Assembly (NCBI RefSeq): GCF_027925385.1
Contig: NZ_AP027142.1
Location: forward strand, 1,470,001-1,534,000
DNA length: 64,000 bases
Direction: 5' to 3'
Origin: Methylocystis iwaonis
GTDB taxonomy: Bacteria; Pseudomonadota; Alphaproteobacteria; Rhizobiales; Beijerinckiaceae
Within the stretch, counting starts at the first letter, position 1. Every line of letters begins with the position of its first letter. The notes beneath the pieces were generated by a model. That model was given only the letters and a program-made list of their open reading frames with translations, was not told the DNA's origin and did no database searches. The position numbers were made by a program, and so were the translations under genes. Below are positions 39,024 to 47,948 of this stretch, in pieces.

Positions 39024-41702
39024 ATGACGAAGTGGGTTTACAGTTTCGGCGGCGGCGCGTCCGAGGGCTCGGCGGCCATGCGAGACCTTCTGGGCGGCAA
39101 GGGCGCCAATCTCGCCGAAATGGCGGCCCTTGGGCTGCCTGTTCCGCCGGGCTTCACCATCACCACTGAGGTCTGCGCCCATTTTTACGCCAAAGGCCGC
39201 AGCTTTCCGGCCGATCTCGAGGCGCAGGTCGAGGCCGCGCTCGCGGAGATCGGGCGCGTCGCCGGCCACGCTTTCGACGACCCCAATTGGCCGCTGCTCG
39301 TCTCCGTGCGCTCGGGCGCCCGCGCCTCCATGCCGGGCATGATGGATACGGTGCTCAATCTCGGCCTCAACGACGAGACCGTCGAGGCGCTCGCCAATTA
39401 CTCGGGCGACGCGCGCTTCGCCTGGGACTGCTACCGGCGCTTCGTCGAGATGTATTCCTCGGTCGTGCTCGGCGTCGAGCATCATATTTTCGAGGATGCG
39501 CTGGAGGAGCTGAAAGAATCCAAGGGGCTGACGCTCGACACGCAGTTGACGGCCGATGATTGGCGCGCGGCGGTGAAGCAGTTCAAGGCCATCATCGAAG
39601 CCAATGCCGGCGTCGCCTTCCCGCAGGACCCGCGCGCGCAGCTCTGGGGCGCGATCAAGGCGGTCTTTTCCTCCTGGATGAACCACCGCGCCATCGTCTA
39701 TCGCCATTTGCATAATATCCCGGAAAACTGGGGCACGGCCGTCAATGTGCAGGCCATGGTGTTTGGCAATCTCGACGCCAATTCCGCGACCGGCGTCGCC
39801 TTCACGCGCAATCCGTCGACCGGCGTGAAGGAGCTCTACGGCGAATATCTGCTGAACGCTCAAGGCGAAGACGTCGTCGCCGGCCTGCGCACGCCGCAGC
39901 CGCTGACCGAAGTCGCGAGCCGCGCCTCGCCGGGCGAGAAGATTTCGCTCGAGGCGACCATGCCCAAGGTCTTCGCGGAATTCGTTGAGGTCGCCGTTCG
40001 TCTCGAACGCCATTATCGCGACATGCAGGACATGGAGTTCACCATCGAGCGCGGCAAATTGTGGATGCTGCAAACGCGCGCCGGCAAGCGCACGGCGCGC
40101 GCCGCCTTGAAGCTCGCGGTCGATATGGCGAAAGAGGGCCTCATCACGCGGGAAGAAGCGCTGCTGCGCGTCGAGCCGACCTCGCTCGATCAACTATTGC
40201 ATCCGACGATCGACCCTGCCGCCCGGCGCGACATTCTGGCGACCGGCCTGCCGGCCTCACCGGGCGCGGCCTTCGGCGAGATCGTCTTCAATCCGGAAGA
40301 AGCGGCGGCCTTCGCGGCCTCGGGGCGCAAGGTCATTCTGGTGCGCACCGAGACGAGCCCGGAAGACATTCATGGGATGCACGCCGCCGAGGGCATTCTG
40401 ACGGCGCGCGGCGGCATGACCTCACATGCGGCGGTCGTGGCGCGCGGCATGGGCAAGCCCTGCGTGACGGGCGTCGGCGCCTTGCGCATCGATTACGAGG
40501 AGCAATGCTTCACCATCGCCGGCAAGCGTTTCGTGAAGGGCGACAAGCTGACGATCGACGGCTCCGCCGGCCATGTCATCGCCGGCGAAGTGAAGATGCA
40601 GCGGCCCGAACTTACCGGCGAATTCGCCGTGCTGATGGGCTGGGCCGATCAGGTGCGCCGCCTCAAGGTGCGGGCCAACGCCGAGACGCCGTCGGACGCG
40701 CGCGCGGCGCGCCGCTTCGGCGCCGAGGGCATCGGCCTCGCGCGCACCGAGCATATGTTCTTCGAGGGCGAGCGTATCGTCGCCGTGCGCGAGATGATCC
40801 TGGCCGATGACGCGGAGGGGCGGCGCGCGGCGCTCGCCAAGCTGCTGCCGATCCAGCGCGAGGACTTCAAGCATCTCTTCGAGATCATGGCCGGGCTGCC
40901 GGTGACGATCCGCCTGCTCGATCCGCCCTTGCACGAGTTCTTGCCGCACACCGACGGCGAGCTTGCGCAGGTGGCGCGCGCCATGGGCGCAGACCCCGTG
41001 AAGCTGCGCCGCCGCGCGCTGCAGCTTTCCGAATTCAATCCGATGCTGGGTTTTCGCGGCGTGCGTCTCGCGGTGGTGTTCCCCGAGATCGTCGATATGC
41101 AGGCGCGCGCCATCTTCGAGGCGGCGATCGAGGCGAGCCTCTCGACTGGCGCGCCCGCGCAGATCGAGATCATGGCGCCGCTCGTGTTTTCGCGGGCCGA
41201 GCTCGATCTCGTCAACGCCCGCGTCGACGCCATGGCGAAGCTCGTCGAGGACGAGACGGGCCTTCGCCCGCGCTACCACATCGGCACAATGATCGAGCTG
41301 CCGCGCGCCGCGCTGCGGGCCGGGGAGATCGCGCCATCGGCCGATTTCTTCTCCTTCGGCACCAACGACCTCACACAGACGACGCTTGGCATTTCCCGCG
41401 ACGATTCGGGCTCGTTCCTCGGCGCCTATATCGAGAAGGGCGTGCTGCCGCACGATCCCTTCGTGTCGATCGACCAGGAGGGCGTCGGCGAGCTTGTCGC
41501 GCTCGGCTGCCAGCGGGCGCGCGCCGCGCGCCCCGACATTGCGCTCGGCGTCTGCGGCGAGCATGGCGGCGATCCGGCGTCGGTCGCCTTCTTCGGGAAG
41601 ATCGGCATCGATTACGTGTCGTGCTCGCCCTTCCGCGTGCCGATCGCGCGGCTCGCCGCGGCGCAGGCGGCCTTGGGAAAGACGGCGGAAGGCACGGCGT
41701 AG
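39024..41702 (+). CDS. ppdK: Pyruvate, phosphate dikinase
   Basis: An 892-residue enzyme that interconverts pyruvate, ATP and phosphate with phosphoenolpyruvate, AMP and pyrophosphate, linking central metabolism with gluconeogenesis. The N-terminal ATP-grasp begins WVYSFGGGASEGSAAMRDLL and includes SVRSGARASMPGMMDTVLNL. The swivelling phospho-His domain carries GGMTSHAAVVARGMGKPC (about residue 470). The C-terminal TIM barrel has ARTEHMFFE, FGTNDLTQT and the catalytic Cys in GVCGEHGGDP. I chose ATG 39024; 28 open codons upstream do not match the family. Usual length. Confidence 0.97.
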   Translation: MTKWVYSFGGGASEGSAAMRDLLGGKGANLAEMAALGLPVPPGFTITTEVCAHFYAKGRSFPADLEAQVEAALAEIGRVAGHAFDDPNWPLLVSVRSGARASMPGMMDTVLNLGLNDETVEALANYSGDARFAWDCYRRFVEMYSSVVLGVEHHIFEDALEELKESKGLTLDTQLTADDWRAAVKQFKAIIEANAGVAFPQDPRAQLWGAIKAVFSSWMNHRAIVYRHLHNIPENWGTAVNVQAMVFGNLDANSATGVAFTRNPSTGVKELYGEYLLNAQGEDVVAGLRTPQPLTEVASRASPGEKISLEATMPKVFAEFVEVAVRLERHYRDMQDMEFTIERGKLWMLQTRAGKRTARAALKLAVDMAKEGLITREEALLRVEPTSLDQLLHPTIDPAARRDILATGLPASPGAAFGEIVFNPEEAAAFAASGRKVILVRTETSPEDIHGMHAAEGILTARGGMTSHAAVVARGMGKPCVTGVGALRIDYEEQCFTIAGKRFVKGDKLTIDGSAGHVIAGEVKMQRPELTGEFAVLMGWADQVRRLKVRANAETPSDARAARRFGAEGIGLARTEHMFFEGERIVAVREMILADDAEGRRAALAKLLPIQREDFKHLFEIMAGLPVTIRLLDPPLHEFLPHTDGELAQVARAMGADPVKLRRRALQLSEFNPMLGFRGVRLAVVFPEIVDMQARAIFEAAIEASLSTGAPAQIEIMAPLVFSRAELDLVNARVDAMAKLVEDETGLRPRYHIGTMIELPRAALRAGEIAPSADFFSFGTNDLTQTTLGISRDDSGSFLGAYIEKGVLPHDPFVSIDQEGVGELVALGCQRARAARPDIALGVCGEHGGDPASVAFFGKIGIDYVSCSPFRVPIARLAAAQAALGKTAEGTA

Positions 41703-41720
41703 CGCCGGTCCGGCCGTTCG

Positions 41721-42425
41721 TCAGACCTGCTCGGGGGCGGCGGCGGGTTGGAGAGGGGCTCCCGCCATATCGTCTTCGACGTGGTTTTCCTCGAACCGGC
41801 GCACGATCAGCCGCACGAGATAAAGTCCGAATTCCGGGTTCTGAAAATAGAGCTGCTCGAACTGCTCATAGGTGATCGCCAGCAGGCGGACGTCCGTGAC
41901 GCAACGCGCGCTCGCCGTGCGCTTGCCGGTCTTGGTGAAAAGCGCCATCTCGCCGAAGAGCGCGCCGGGTCCGATCGTCACGCCGCGCTCGATGATCTCG
42001 ACCTGGCCTTCGACCACGACATAGGCTTCGCCGCCGACGTCGCCCTTCTTGAAGATGAAGTCCGTCGCGGGCAGGCTCTCCGGGTGCATGAAGGGCTTCA
42101 GCCATTCGATGTTGAGATCGTTGGCGTTGGCTTCGCGCACGCTGTCGATCAGGCGGCGCATCTCCCGCAGGCGTGAGAAGTTGAGCGGCAGATTGATCGC
42201 ATGCTTGGCGATGGTCGGGAAGGTTCCGGTCAGCAGCCCGTAGGTCAAGCCGAGGCAATTGCAGACCATGGCGGTGATCCGCAACGGAATCATGCGCTTC
42301 ATATAGGCGCTGCCGACAACGGTCGCGGCTTCCGCCCAGGCCAGGGCGGCTAAGGCGACGCCTCCGGCGGCCTTGCCGGCGTCGGAGGTCGCCCAGGTCG
42401 TGACGGCGTCGATCAGGTCGGACAT
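41721..42425 (-). CDS. Membrane protein with C-terminal cyclic nucleotide-binding domain
   Basis: A 234-residue protein. Two hydrophobic stretches (about residues 18-40 and 47-70) probably anchor it. The C-terminal cyclic nucleotide-binding domain (about 108-222) has IFKKGDVGGEAYVVVEGQVEI and the phosphate-binding cassette GPGALFGEMALFTKTGKRTASA, with the Arg/Thr pair that holds cAMP or cGMP. There is no DNA-binding or enzymatic domain. It is convergent with ppdK. A signalling role in the membrane is inferred; the ligand is unknown. Confidence 0.82.
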   Translation of the reverse strand: MSDLIDAVTTWATSDAGKAAGGVALAALAWAEAATVVGSAYMKRMIPLRITAMVCNCLGLTYGLLTGTFPTIAKHAINLPLNFSRLREMRRLIDSVREANANDLNIEWLKPFMHPESLPATDFIFKKGDVGGEAYVVVEGQVEIIERGVTIGPGALFGEMALFTKTGKRTASARCVTDVRLLAITYEQFEQLYFQNPEFGLYLVRLIVRRFEENHVEDDMAGAPLQPAAAPEQV

Positions 42426-42535
42426 TCTCGCTCCTTGCGGTTGCGTCCGCGCTTACCTGTTGCGTGGGCCGCAGACAAGCGTTCATACGCCTTCGGCTGC
42501 TGGACTTTCCCGCGCGCTTACGCACATCTCTCGTC

Positions 42536-42952
42536 ATGCGACAGGCGACGAGACTCCTCAAAATTGAGACAGGCGGGCGCGGCTTTCACGAGTTCACGCC
42601 GGCGCTTGCGGATTTCTTGCGCAGCGCACGCATGGGCGAGGGGCTGCTGACGGTCTTTTGCCGGCACACCTCGGCGTCGCTTCTCATTCAGGAAAACGCC
42701 GATCCGAGCGTTTTGCGAGATCTGGAGAATGTCTTCGCGCGGCTCGCGCCCGAGGGCGCGGATTACGCGCATGACACTGAGGGCCCCGACGACATGCCCG
42801 CGCATATTCGCGCGGCGCTGACGCAGACGCAGTTGTCGATCCCGATTATCGGCGGCGCGCTGGCCCTCGGCACGTGGCAGGGCGCCTTCCTCTTCGAGCA
42901 CCGGCGGCGGCCGCACCGGCGCGAGATCGCCTTGCATGCGATCGGGGAATGA
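42536..42952 (+). CDS. YjbQ / UPF0047 family protein
   Basis: A 138-residue protein of the YjbQ family, reported to have thiamine-phosphate synthase side activity; the true role is uncertain. Core blocks: GFHEFTPALADFLRS, LLTVFCRHTSASLLIQENAD (the conserved H-T-S-A-S-L), DLENVFARLAP and LALGTWQGAFLFEHRRRPHRRE. ATG 42536 fits the family start; an open frame upstream is not conserved in character. It is divergent from the cyclic nucleotide-binding protein. Confidence 0.88.
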   Translation: MRQATRLLKIETGGRGFHEFTPALADFLRSARMGEGLLTVFCRHTSASLLIQENADPSVLRDLENVFARLAPEGADYAHDTEGPDDMPAHIRAALTQTQLSIPIIGGALALGTWQGAFLFEHRRRPHRREIALHAIGE

Positions 42953-42977
42953 CACTATTTCCGAATGGCGCGCATGG

Positions 42978-43086
42978 GGACGTGTCATTCCCGGCGGGCT
43001 GAAAGCCCGACCGGGAATCCAGAGCCGCAAAAGCGCTGGTTTTGCTCTGGATTCCCCATCGCTCGCGTTGCGAGCGTCGGGAATGA
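42978..43086. repeat. Dispersed palindrome, family D
   Basis: GTGTCATTCCCGGCGGGCTG, then AAGCCCGACCGGGAATCCAG, then a CCAGAGC...GCTCTGG pair and GAATGACA at the end. Related copies lie at 10454-10497, 28508-28586 and within 49277-49476. It fills the gap between the convergent YjbQ and UbiH-type genes. Confidence 0.75.
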
Positions 43087-43105
43087 CATTGCTCCAAGTC
43101 GGCGC

Positions 43106-44359
43106 TTAACCTGCGTGTGCGCGCACGGGGTGGCGCATCATCCGGGGCAGCACGAGATGCGGCAGCACGCCCTCGCGGATCACCGCGCGGCGCAACGGTC
43201 CGAGCGCCGCGACGGCGATGAAGCTTGCGCCGCGGAAGAGATCGACGGGCAGGTAGGGAATGATGAGCGAGCGGTTCAGCACGTCGACGCCATTGGTGCG
43301 GAAGCCGATGTCGGCGCGGCGGTGCCTGTCGTAGCGGACAAGCGCGCGCGACAGCTCGCGCTCGTTGCGCAGATCGACGCTCGCAAGGCAGTCTTCGAGA
43401 TCGGCGACGTCGCGCAGGCTGAGGTTCAACCCCTGCGCACCGATCGGCGGGAAGATGTGGCAGGTCTCGCCGACGAGCGCCAGGCGCCCTTTGGCGTGCT
43501 GCGACACCTGCATCCCGCCCATGCGGAACTGGCCGATGTCGCTTTCGATCTTCATCGCGCCGAACTCGGACTTGGCGTAGTCCTCGATCTCATATTCCAG
43601 CTCCTCGCGCGGCTTGGCGAGGCGGCGGCGCGCGTCGTCGACGCTCATCAGCCAGACGAGGCTCGAGCGATGCGGCGCGTCGTCGCGCGGGGGCAGCGGC
43701 ACCAGCGTGAAGGGGCCCGAGCGCGTATGCCACTCGGTCGAAATATTGTCGTGCGGGAATTCGTGCCGCAGCATCATGGTGAGCGCGACCTGCGGATAGG
43801 TCCACTCTTTCACGTCGATGCCGGCGACGGCGCGCGCGCGGCTGTTGCGGCCGTCGGCGGCGACGATGAAATCCGCCTCCAGCCGCCGTCCGTCGGCGAG
43901 AAGGGCGGCGGCGCAAGCGCCATTGACCTCATAATCGGCGATGTCGGCGTCGATGAACTGGATCTCCGGAGACGCGCGCACGAGGTCGAGCAGCACGCCG
44001 ACCAGCTCATCGTTGGAGATATTGACGCCCAGCGCCGGCAGGTCGATCTCGCTCGCGCGCAGCGTCAGCTCCGGCACGGGGAAGAGCTGATCCGTGTCGT
44101 CGATCATGCGGATGCCCTCGATCGGGCAGGCAAGCGCCTTCACCCGCTCCAACGCGCCGAGCGCGTCGAGGAAGCGGACGGAGGCCTCGAAGAGCGCGAT
44201 GGTGCGGCCGGGCAGGGGCGGCGGAATGCGGCCGACCAGCGCCGTCTTGAGCCCCGAGCGCGCAAAGGCCAGCGCCGCCGCGAGCCCGGTCGAGCCGGCG
44301 CCGGCCACGAGAATATCGGTCTTCGTCGTCTCGCCGGTCGGCGCGGAAGGCTGGGTCAT
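43106..44359 (-). CDS. FAD-dependent UbiH/UbiF/COQ6-type hydroxylase
   Basis: A 417-residue flavoprotein monooxygenase, probably of ubiquinone ring hydroxylation. The FAD dinucleotide fold is DILVAGAGSTGLAAALAFARSG (about residues 15-36). The second motif is ADFIVAADGRNSRAR (the DG motif), and the third is GRLALVGETCHIFPPIGAQGLNLSLRDVADL, including the conserved GD-type stretch and the GQGLN-like loop. Here the usual GDAAH is GETCH, an uncommon variant. It is probably peripheral at the inner membrane. Which ring position it hydroxylates (UbiH, UbiF, UbiI or the alphaproteobacterial UbiL) cannot be told. Confidence 0.88.
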   Translation of the reverse strand: MTQPSAPTGETTKTDILVAGAGSTGLAAALAFARSGLKTALVGRIPPPLPGRTIALFEASVRFLDALGALERVKALACPIEGIRMIDDTDQLFPVPELTLRASEIDLPALGVNISNDELVGVLLDLVRASPEIQFIDADIADYEVNGACAAALLADGRRLEADFIVAADGRNSRARAVAGIDVKEWTYPQVALTMMLRHEFPHDNISTEWHTRSGPFTLVPLPPRDDAPHRSSLVWLMSVDDARRRLAKPREELEYEIEDYAKSEFGAMKIESDIGQFRMGGMQVSQHAKGRLALVGETCHIFPPIGAQGLNLSLRDVADLEDCLASVDLRNERELSRALVRYDRHRRADIGFRTNGVDVLNRSLIIPYLPVDLFRGASFIAVAALGPLRRAVIREGVLPHLVLPRMMRHPVRAHAG

Positions 44360-44540
44360 CGCTCATGATCTCCTTGATCTTCGCGCTCTCTATATAGGGG
44401 GAGGCGCGCAAGGGCGAGGGCGGTTGCGCGCGCCTAAGGTTGCGGCTTTGAGCTTTGCGAGTTTGGGCGGTAAATGGGGCGACAGGCGGGACGGTCTCCC
44501 CGGTTTTTCCCGCCGTTTGCATTGGCGAGTGGAGGTTTCG

Positions 44541-45512
44541 ATGGTCAAGGCGATTCGCGTGCACCACCCGGGCGGCCCCGAGGCGCTGCAGCTCGAAGAG
44601 GTGGACCTGCCGGCCCCGGGGCCGGGCGAGGTGCAGATTCGCCATCGCGCCATCGGCGTGAACTTTATCGACATCTATCGCCGGACGGGAGCGTATCCGG
44701 CGCAATATCCTTTCATTCCCGGCCATGAAGGGGCGGGGCAGATTGTCGCGGTCGGCGAGGGCGTGACGGATTTCGAGGAAGGCGACCGCGTCGCCTATGT
44801 GGGCGCGCTCGGCGGCTACAGCGAGGCGCGCAACATCGCCGCCGATTCGGTGATCCATCTGCCGAAGTCGGTGAGCTATGAGCAGGGCGCCGTGGTGATG
44901 CTCAAGGGCCTCACCGCGCAATATCTCCTGCGCCGCACCTTCCGGGTGAAGAAGGGCCATCGCGTGCTGGTGCATGCCGGGGCGGGCGGCGTCGGCCAGC
45001 TTCTGTGCCAATGGGCGGACGCGCTCGGGGCCAAGGTCATCGCCACTGTGGGCTCGCCCGACAAGGCGGAGATCGCTCTCAAAGCCGGCGCGCGGGACGC
45101 CATTCTTTACCGCACCGAGAAATTCGAGGAGCGCGTGAAGGAGATCACCAAGGGCAAATTATGCGACGTCGTCTATGACGGCGTCGGACGCGCGACCTTC
45201 CCGGCTTCGCTCGACTGTCTCGCGCCCTTCGGCTTGTTCGTGAGCTTCGGCTCGGCCTCCGGGCCGATCGAGAGCTTCGACATCGGGCTGTTGACGCAGA
45301 AAGGCTCGCTCTTTGCGACCCGGCCCTCGCTGTTCGACCATATCGCCAAGCGCCGCGACTATGAGGATATGGCCGAGGACATGTTCCACGCCATCAAGCG
45401 GGGCCATCTGACGATCGAGCCGCCGCAAAGCTTTCCGCTGGCGGAGGCGGCGCAGGTCCATGCGGCGCTCGAATCGCGCCAGACGGCGGGATCGATGGTG
45501 CTGATTCCCTGA
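44541..45512 (+). CDS. Quinone oxidoreductase (zeta-crystallin-like, MDR family)
   Basis: A 323-residue NADPH:quinone reductase. The N-terminal GroES-like part starts VKAIRVHHPGGPEALQLEEV and has NFIDIYRRTGAYPAQYPFIP and GHEGAGQIVAVGEGV. The Rossmann fold is VLVHAGAGGVGQLLCQWADAL (about residues 143-163). No catalytic or structural zinc cysteines are present, as expected for QOR. GGAGG lies six bases before the ATG. Confidence 0.93.
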   Translation: MVKAIRVHHPGGPEALQLEEVDLPAPGPGEVQIRHRAIGVNFIDIYRRTGAYPAQYPFIPGHEGAGQIVAVGEGVTDFEEGDRVAYVGALGGYSEARNIAADSVIHLPKSVSYEQGAVVMLKGLTAQYLLRRTFRVKKGHRVLVHAGAGGVGQLLCQWADALGAKVIATVGSPDKAEIALKAGARDAILYRTEKFEERVKEITKGKLCDVVYDGVGRATFPASLDCLAPFGLFVSFGSASGPIESFDIGLLTQKGSLFATRPSLFDHIAKRRDYEDMAEDMFHAIKRGHLTIEPPQSFPLAEAAQVHAALESRQTAGSMVLIP

Positions 45513-45819
45513 CGCCATTCCTGTTTGAATGGCGCGCCGTGGGAAATCCGGAGCTGCCGGTCCAATCGAGTGATTCGGGGGTTCCTAGCCCGATCGGATG
45601 ACTTCCGAATTACAATTCATGCTTGTGTTGCCGATTGGCCACGCGCGAAACGGAGTCGGTTGTAAATTGCTCACAACATTTTGAAATCATGCTCGTTTCT
45701 AGTGGGCATCGGGTCGTTGGGCGTTGAAAAATCCAGTGGAAAACCGGGGTTTTTGGCGCTCCAGCTCGAGCCTGCGACGAAAAAGGCGCGAGCATTTTCC
45801 CCAAAATGGGCTATCTTGA

Positions 45820-45905
45820 ATATGTTCCGGCTTTGAGGTTCCTCCCACCTCTCGATTAGCCCGAACCGCCTCAAAGACCCGGCCGTCGACGCCGGGTTTT
45901 TTTCG
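45820..45905 (+). ncRNA. Candidate small regulatory RNA with anti-Shine-Dalgarno loop
   Basis: A hairpin GAGGT / ACCTC (45835-45839 with 45847-45851) exposes the loop TCCTCCC, complementary to ribosome-binding sites. About 25 bases later a terminator stem ACCCGGC / GCCGGGT (45877-45883 with 45891-45897) is followed by seven Ts. The nearest upstream plus-strand gene ends more than 300 bases away, so the terminator needs its own transcript. This plan resembles known Hyphomicrobiales trans-acting sRNAs with CCUCC loops. The 5' end is a guess; CTATCTTGAATAT near 45811 may be the -10. Confidence 0.5.
45877..45904 (+). terminator. Rho-independent terminator
   Basis: Seven-pair stem ACCCGGC / GCCGGGT with loop CGTCGAC, followed by TTTTTT. 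It ends the candidate sRNA rather than the distant quinone reductase gene. Confidence 0.75.
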
Positions 45906-45995
45906 GCTCCCGCGCGGCAGCCGGGCCGCTTTCATGTTGCAATCCGGGACAAAGAGTCCCATCCTCTTGGCGCGGCCGGAAATTGGCCGTGAAGC

Positions 45996-46421
45996 ATGAG
46001 GGTTGCAACGCTGTCGACAAGTGTTCATCCGGGAGCGGGCGTCACCGTCTCCCAGCCGAAGATCGGCGCGCGAGCGCCGCTTGGCGGCTCGATCGTGCAA
46101 AATGTCCTCAACGCCCTGGACGAGACAAAGGCCGAGGACATCATCTCCATCGATCTGCGCGGAAAGACGGCGCTCGCCGATGAAATGATCATCGCGACGG
46201 GCCGCTCGACCGTGCATGTCGGCGCCATCGCCGACAAGGCGATCAAGGCCTTCAAGGCGGCGGGCGTTTCGGCGCGCGTCGAGGGCCTGCCCCAGTGCGA
46301 CTGGGTGCTGATCGACGCCGGCGACATCATCGTCCACATTTTCCGTCCCGAGGTGCGCCAGTTCTACAACCTCGAGAAAATGTGGGGCGGCGATCGCCCG
46401 GTGGAGATGCGGCTGGTCTGA
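45996..46421 (+). CDS. rsfS: Ribosome silencing factor RsfS
   Basis: A 141-residue factor that binds L14 on the large subunit and blocks subunit joining in starvation. The core begins at about residue 33 (VQNVLNALDETKAEDIISIDL) and has EMIIATGRSTVHVGAIAD, WVLIDAGDIIVHIFRPEVRQFYNLEKMW, ending in the family's usual W. The first 30 residues are not conserved in type and the start could be later. It lies 18 bases upstream of rlmH, the typical order. Confidence 0.95.
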   Translation: MRVATLSTSVHPGAGVTVSQPKIGARAPLGGSIVQNVLNALDETKAEDIISIDLRGKTALADEMIIATGRSTVHVGAIADKAIKAFKAAGVSARVEGLPQCDWVLIDAGDIIVHIFRPEVRQFYNLEKMWGGDRPVEMRLV

Positions 46422-46439
46422 CACGATAGACCGGCGACC

Positions 46440-46919
46440 GTGCGATTGGGCATTATTTGCGTGGGCCGGTTGAAAGCCGGCCCCGAGCGCGAGATTTACG
46501 CGCGTTACGCCGAGCGCATCGCTGCGCTGCGGCGCATCGGGCTCGACGGCCTCGACCTCAAGGAAATCGACGAAAGCAAAGCCAAGAGCCCGGCCGAGCG
46601 CATGGCGCGCGAGGGCGAGGAGATGCTCGCGCTGCTGCCTGAGGATTCGGCGCTCATCGTCTTCGACGAGCGCGGCAAGGCGGCGGATAGCGCGGCTTTC
46701 GCCGCCTTCATCGGCCGCGAGCGCGACGCCGGGCGCAAGGCCATGTGGTTCGCGATCGGCGGCTCGGAGGGGCTCGATGCTCGCGTACGGGCGCGGGCGA
46801 CGGCGGTGTTTTCCTTTGGCGCGATGACGCTGCCGCATCAGATTGTTCGCATACTGGCGGCTGAGCAGATTTACCGGGCGACGACGATTTTATCGGGCCA
46901 CCCCTATCATCGGGCGTGA
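46440..46919 (+). CDS. rlmH: 23S rRNA pseudouridine-1915 N3-methyltransferase RlmH
   Basis: A 159-residue SPOUT-type methyltransferase that modifies helix 69 of 23S rRNA. It starts with GTG (MRLGIICVGRLKAGPEREIY) and has LIVFDERGKAADSAAFAAFI, WFAIGGSEGLDARVRARA and the knot-forming end FGAMTLPHQIVRILAAEQIYRATTI then HPYHRA, all signatures of the family. Probably translated from one transcript with rsfS. Confidence 0.96.
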   Translation: MRLGIICVGRLKAGPEREIYARYAERIAALRRIGLDGLDLKEIDESKAKSPAERMAREGEEMLALLPEDSALIVFDERGKAADSAAFAAFIGRERDAGRKAMWFAIGGSEGLDARVRARATAVFSFGAMTLPHQIVRILAAEQIYRATTILSGHPYHRA

Positions 46920-46955
46920 GGCGGGCTTGCCGTTCGTCATGCAAGCGAGAGGCGC

Positions 46956-47177
46956 TTAATTATTAGCCAACGCGCGCAGTGTGTTGCGATAGCGCCGCAT
47001 AATCTCGTCCGCCTTCTCGATCTTCTTTGGGTCGTAGGGCGTCAGTAGATAGCCGCCGTCCGCAGCCTCGATGGCGTAAAGTGTATTGCCCTTTCCGACG
47101 TTCATCCGCGTAAGCATCTCCTTAGGCAGGACGACGCCGGTAGACGTTCCGATTGGGATGAGTTTCAGCTTCGTCAT
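46956..47177 (-). CDS. Orphan AbrB/MazE-family antitoxin
   Basis: A 73-residue swapped-hairpin DNA-binding protein. It opens KLKLIPIGTSTGVVLPKEML, the SpoVT/AbrB pattern, and ends YDPKKIEKADEIMRRYRNTL and RALANN, a tail typical of antitoxins paired with Doc (death-on-curing) toxins. Only 36 bases separate its stop from the convergent rlmH end, and no toxin lies there, so the partner is missing. The frame is open upstream into a family A repeat; ATG 47177 is the family-like start. Confidence 0.8.
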   Translation of the reverse strand: MTKLKLIPIGTSTGVVLPKEMLTRMNVGKGNTLYAIEAADGGYLLTPYDPKKIEKADEIMRRYRNTLRALANN

Positions 47178-47215
47178 CGCGCTCTCAACAATAAGAATGT
47201 TTTGTAATACCGGGT

Positions 47216-47300
47216 GGCCGTCATTGCGAGGAGCAAAGCGACGAAGCAATCCAGAGCCACATTGCTGCCCTGGATTGCTTCGCTTCGCTCGCAATGACGG
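47216..47300. repeat. Dispersed palindromic repeat, family A, short copy
   Basis: Only the central inverted pair is present (GTCATTGCGAGGAGC ... CGCTCGCAATGACGG with GCAATCC/GGATTGC inside); the flanks of the long copies are missing. It lies upstream of the orphan antitoxin and may contain part of its promoter region. Confidence 0.8.
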
Positions 47301-47311
47301 ATGGTAGCCCC

Positions 47312-47761
47312 CTACACCCGCTGCTCATGCATCGTCTTCTGCAGCCGGCCCATGGCCTGCTCTACTTTCTGGAAATCGCCGCGCAAGGCTTTCAGCGCAT
47401 AGCGTTCCTGGTCGATCTCATGCTGGGTGCGGAAGCCCAGCCGGCGCAGCAGCGGCAGCGGCGGACACCAGCCCTGGACGGCGTGCTGGAACAGGAAGCC
47501 GGCGACGAAGACCGGCAGGGCGAGCCAGCGGCGGTCGGCGACGATCCCCGCCGCGAGACCCGCGAGGGCCAGCGTCGAGGCGTTGGCTTCGAGCGCGCGC
47601 TCGACGTCCCATTCGCGATCGAGCTCGTCGATGCGCTCGTCGATCTTGCCGGGATGCAGCGCGAAATAGACGAGCCGCTCCGTCATCGCCTCGTGGATCA
47701 TGCGGTTGACGGCTTCGCTCGTGTGGTTCTGGACGCGATCGACGGCTGCGGCTGTGGCCAT
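47312..47761 (-). CDS. DUF2892-type membrane protein
   Basis: A 149-residue protein. After a helical N-terminus (ERIDELDREWDVERALEANA) come two hydrophobic spans (about residues 62-76 and 80-92) around DRRW, then GWCPPLPLLRRLGFRTQHEI and a coiled C-terminus. This is the DUF2892 (YgaP transmembrane-like) pattern. The function is unknown. It is divergent from purA. Confidence 0.72.
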   Translation of the reverse strand: MATAAAVDRVQNHTSEAVNRMIHEAMTERLVYFALHPGKIDERIDELDREWDVERALEANASTLALAGLAAGIVADRRWLALPVFVAGFLFQHAVQGWCPPLPLLRRLGFRTQHEIDQERYALKALRGDFQKVEQAMGRLQKTMHEQRV

Positions 47762-47948
47762 GGCGAGGACCTCTCCTGACCAAGCGCCAACCGGCGAGCC
47801 GCCGCGAAGTTCCCTCGGGCGGACCGTCGGCGGCGCGGGGATTACGGTCTTTACCGCCCCGCCGTCCTGCGCTAAACCTCACCCGTAACGAGCCCTTCGC
47901 GTTACCGCGTGGGGCTTTTGCCGTTTTAAGAAGCGTGAAGACAAGATC

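Noticed and set aside
47880..47948. Purine riboswitch in the purA leader
   Set aside because: Only a simple six-pair hairpin; the three-way junction and conserved core of a purine riboswitch are absent.
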